DNA of 64,000 nucleotides, taken from assembly GCF_040807025.1 (NCBI RefSeq), contig NC_090943.1, positions 28,053,213-28,117,212 of the forward strand, written 5' to 3'. Below the pieces are notes generated by a model. That model was not told the origin of the DNA. It searched no databases and saw nothing but the letters and a program-made list of their open reading frames with translations. Positions 62,547-64,000 of the stretch are shown in pieces. This stretch comes from Struthio camelus. Taxonomy: Eukaryota; Chordata; Aves; Struthioniformes; Struthionidae. Numbering within the stretch: position 1 is the stretch's first letter; every line of letters starts with the position of its first letter. A program made the position numbers and the translations under genes.

Positions 62547-62760
62547 GGAGGCCCCAGCTGAGGCCAGGGCTCGGTTATGTTGGATGGTTTGTAAATGCCT
62601 ACCTCGAGACTGTTGCTGGCCCAACGGGGTGGCAGTCAGAGCAGAGGAGGAAGGAGAGAGTGCAGTCATTGCTTTACAAACGGGAAGCTGAAGTGCGGAG
62701 GCTGGAGCAGAGCCAGCACTCGAACTCTGATTTTATGAGTCTGTATCACTGTGATGAATG
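62547..62760 (-). repeat. Ancient tRNA-derived SINE (MIR/CORE-type), minus strand
   Basis: Read on the plus strand, ggaggccccagctgaggcca, ggtttgtaaatgcctac, gagactgttgctggccc and ggaagctgaagtgcggagg...gcagagccagcac follow the order of the old amniote SINE read backwards (gaggccccagctgag, gctgtacaaacac, gacagtccctgccc, ggaaactgaggcacagag, gcagagccagga). On the minus strand a B-box-like gagttcgagtgc lies at 62717-62728. The copy is heavily mutated. It explains the 150-codon open frame here. Confidence 0.6.
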
Positions 62761-63939
62761 TGAGAGGCAGAGAAAGTTCCTGATCAGGATGATTTGTTTG
62801 CTCTGTAATCAGAAAAGTTGAGGGAAATTACTGTAGCGCAAGGCTGAAAGATCCCAGTAGATGAAGTGTACAGAAAAGTACTTACCTCCAGTATCTCCTT
62901 ATGTACCCACACAGCTCCCTGCCTCCGACCCTCATTTATTGTCTGTGTCATTCTTCAGTCACACTTTTTTGTCTGAGAGTGGCTAATTTCAACAATATGG
63001 GGAATGCCTTTAAGAAATATTTTAGAAAGTTCTTAGCGCTCTGATATCTGGATGTGAAATCACTTGGCAGTAATATATTTATTTCATCCAGCCCTGGAGA
63101 ATATGAAGGATACCACAAATGCATTTTTAATGATCAACTGTAATTTTACTCATGAATGGCAGCTAATCTGAGCATCATTTAGGGTGAAAAACAGAGCAGC
63201 AATATGAAGGCATTTTGAAGTGCTGGGTTAGATGCAAGTATCTAAGTTTAACAGAGGTTTTGAACCCATTGTTTTTGTGAGGATGGGCAATAAGAAGCAG
63301 AATCAAAGCACTGCTCCTTTTTATGAGGACACATCTCTCCCAACTTTCTCTGCAAAGGACACAGACTCAAGGGATTGTTGTTAAGTTTGTTTTCAAGGCG
63401 ATGTTCTGGGGTCAGCATTCATATCTTGCTCTTGCAGCAGTGCCTCAAACACTCGTATGACTGGTTGAGGGCCTCGGATACCACAATACAGCTTCGCTGC
63501 TGCTTACCTATACCTTTTTATCCACTCAGAGGTGAATGGCACCTTTGTTCAAGTGATCTCTGTGCGAGATAAACTTTCAAAGGCCTGAGTGCTGGTTATT
63601 GTCTTCTTCCTATTGAACATGAATGAGAGTTGGGCAGGTGTTTACAATTTTACTTTTTTGAAAATTGACCTTGAGATTAAAAAAAAGTGATGTGATAAAT
63701 ATTATGCTTTTTCTTTGGTTACTTCATTAGCACATCAGTCATTCATTTCTTTTTCAACTGATTTCTAACACAGCTTTCAGCTGCTTCAAACTGCCTTAAA
63801 CTGAATAAATAGATCAAACAGTTTGCTGTGTTTAACTTTGTAGATCTAGACTCTCTCCCAGTACGATTACACTGGCACAAGGTAAAGCAAGGGAAATATG
63901 GGACAGGTGGCAAACCCCTTCTGCAGTGATATTAAGGGC

Positions 63940-63982
63940 AGTATCCTTATTGACTTTAATGAGCACTGGATTAAAAGGCAGG
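63940..63982. repeat. Possible ancient CR1-type repeat scrap
   Basis: attgactttaatgagcactg then gattaaaaggc resembles the old amniote repeat pattern attgacttcaatgag, then ggatcaggcc. Tentative. Confidence 0.35.
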
Positions 63983-64000
63983 AAAGGTGTCTCACTGTAA

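Larger units (their letters stand above)
45738..64000 (+). other. Acyl-CoA dehydrogenase intron 2 (continues past window)
   Basis: I scanned for an acceptor followed by two bases and then a Tyr-Gly-Gly reading frame, the expected continuation, and did not find one. The interval holds a pyrimidine tract at about 50065-50105, isolated GC-rich patches at about 54.2-54.4, 54.6-54.9 and 56.3 kb, a diverged duplication at 59.26 and 60.09 kb, and old repeat scraps. Confidence 0.6.

Noticed and set aside
62369-62821. 150-codon plus-strand frame as a gene
   Set aside because: Most of it is the antisense of an old SINE; no protein motifs.
1-64000. tRNA genes, CRISPR arrays, prokaryotic-type operons
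   Set aside because: No cloverleaf with intact A and B boxes, no regularly spaced repeats and no ribosome-binding-site gene chains were seen. The DNA is clearly vertebrate nuclear.

Overview
The window looks like a piece of a bird chromosome, species not determined. It holds intron-rich vertebrate genes, three CpG-island promoters, a 2.1-kb CR1 LINE and several very old amniote-type repeat scraps. CR1 also occurs in other reptiles, so 'bird' is an inference from gene compactness and the sparse repeats. There are no prokaryotic features, CRISPR arrays, or tRNA or rRNA genes that I can support.

Layout. Positions 1-15.5 kb are essentially gene-free; the main occupant is the CR1 LINE on the minus strand at about 3.63-5.77 kb. 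From about 15.6 to 21.3 kb on the minus strand lies a complete five-exon gene for tissue factor pathway inhibitor 2 (TFPI2): signal peptide, three Kunitz domains and a basic tail, 238 codons, with a TATA box inside a CpG island. After about 3.5 kb of non-coding DNA comes GNG11 on the plus strand, a 73-residue G-protein gamma subunit in two coding exons (25131-25226 and 27957-28082). Its poly(A) signal lies only about 200 bp before the start codon of the next gene. That gene, also on the plus strand, is the 5' part of an acyl-CoA dehydrogenase family gene. Exon 1 (28610-28762) encodes an arginine-rich, probably mitochondrial leader; exon 2 (45617-45737) encodes the start of the ACAD alpha-helical domain. 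The two are separated by a 16.9-kb intron. From 45738 to the window end I see only intron of this gene; the next exon should begin by completing a Glu codon followed by Tyr-Gly-Gly, and I found no such exon here.

The TFPI2-GNG11 pairing matches the arrangement on human 7q21 in order and orientation. Human GNGT1, which lies between them, is not visible here, and the acyl-CoA dehydrogenase that follows GNG11 is not the human neighbour I would expect. The genes are not an operon and have unrelated roles: extracellular protease inhibition, membrane-bound G-protein signalling and probable mitochondrial fatty-acid oxidation.

I did not find a convincing new biological system. The most useful observations are the ACAD gene, the canonical second Kunitz domain and tandem splice acceptor in TFPI2, the GNG11/GNGT1-like hybrid N-terminus, an intronic diverged duplication inside a 212-codon open frame, and a few strong inverted repeats.
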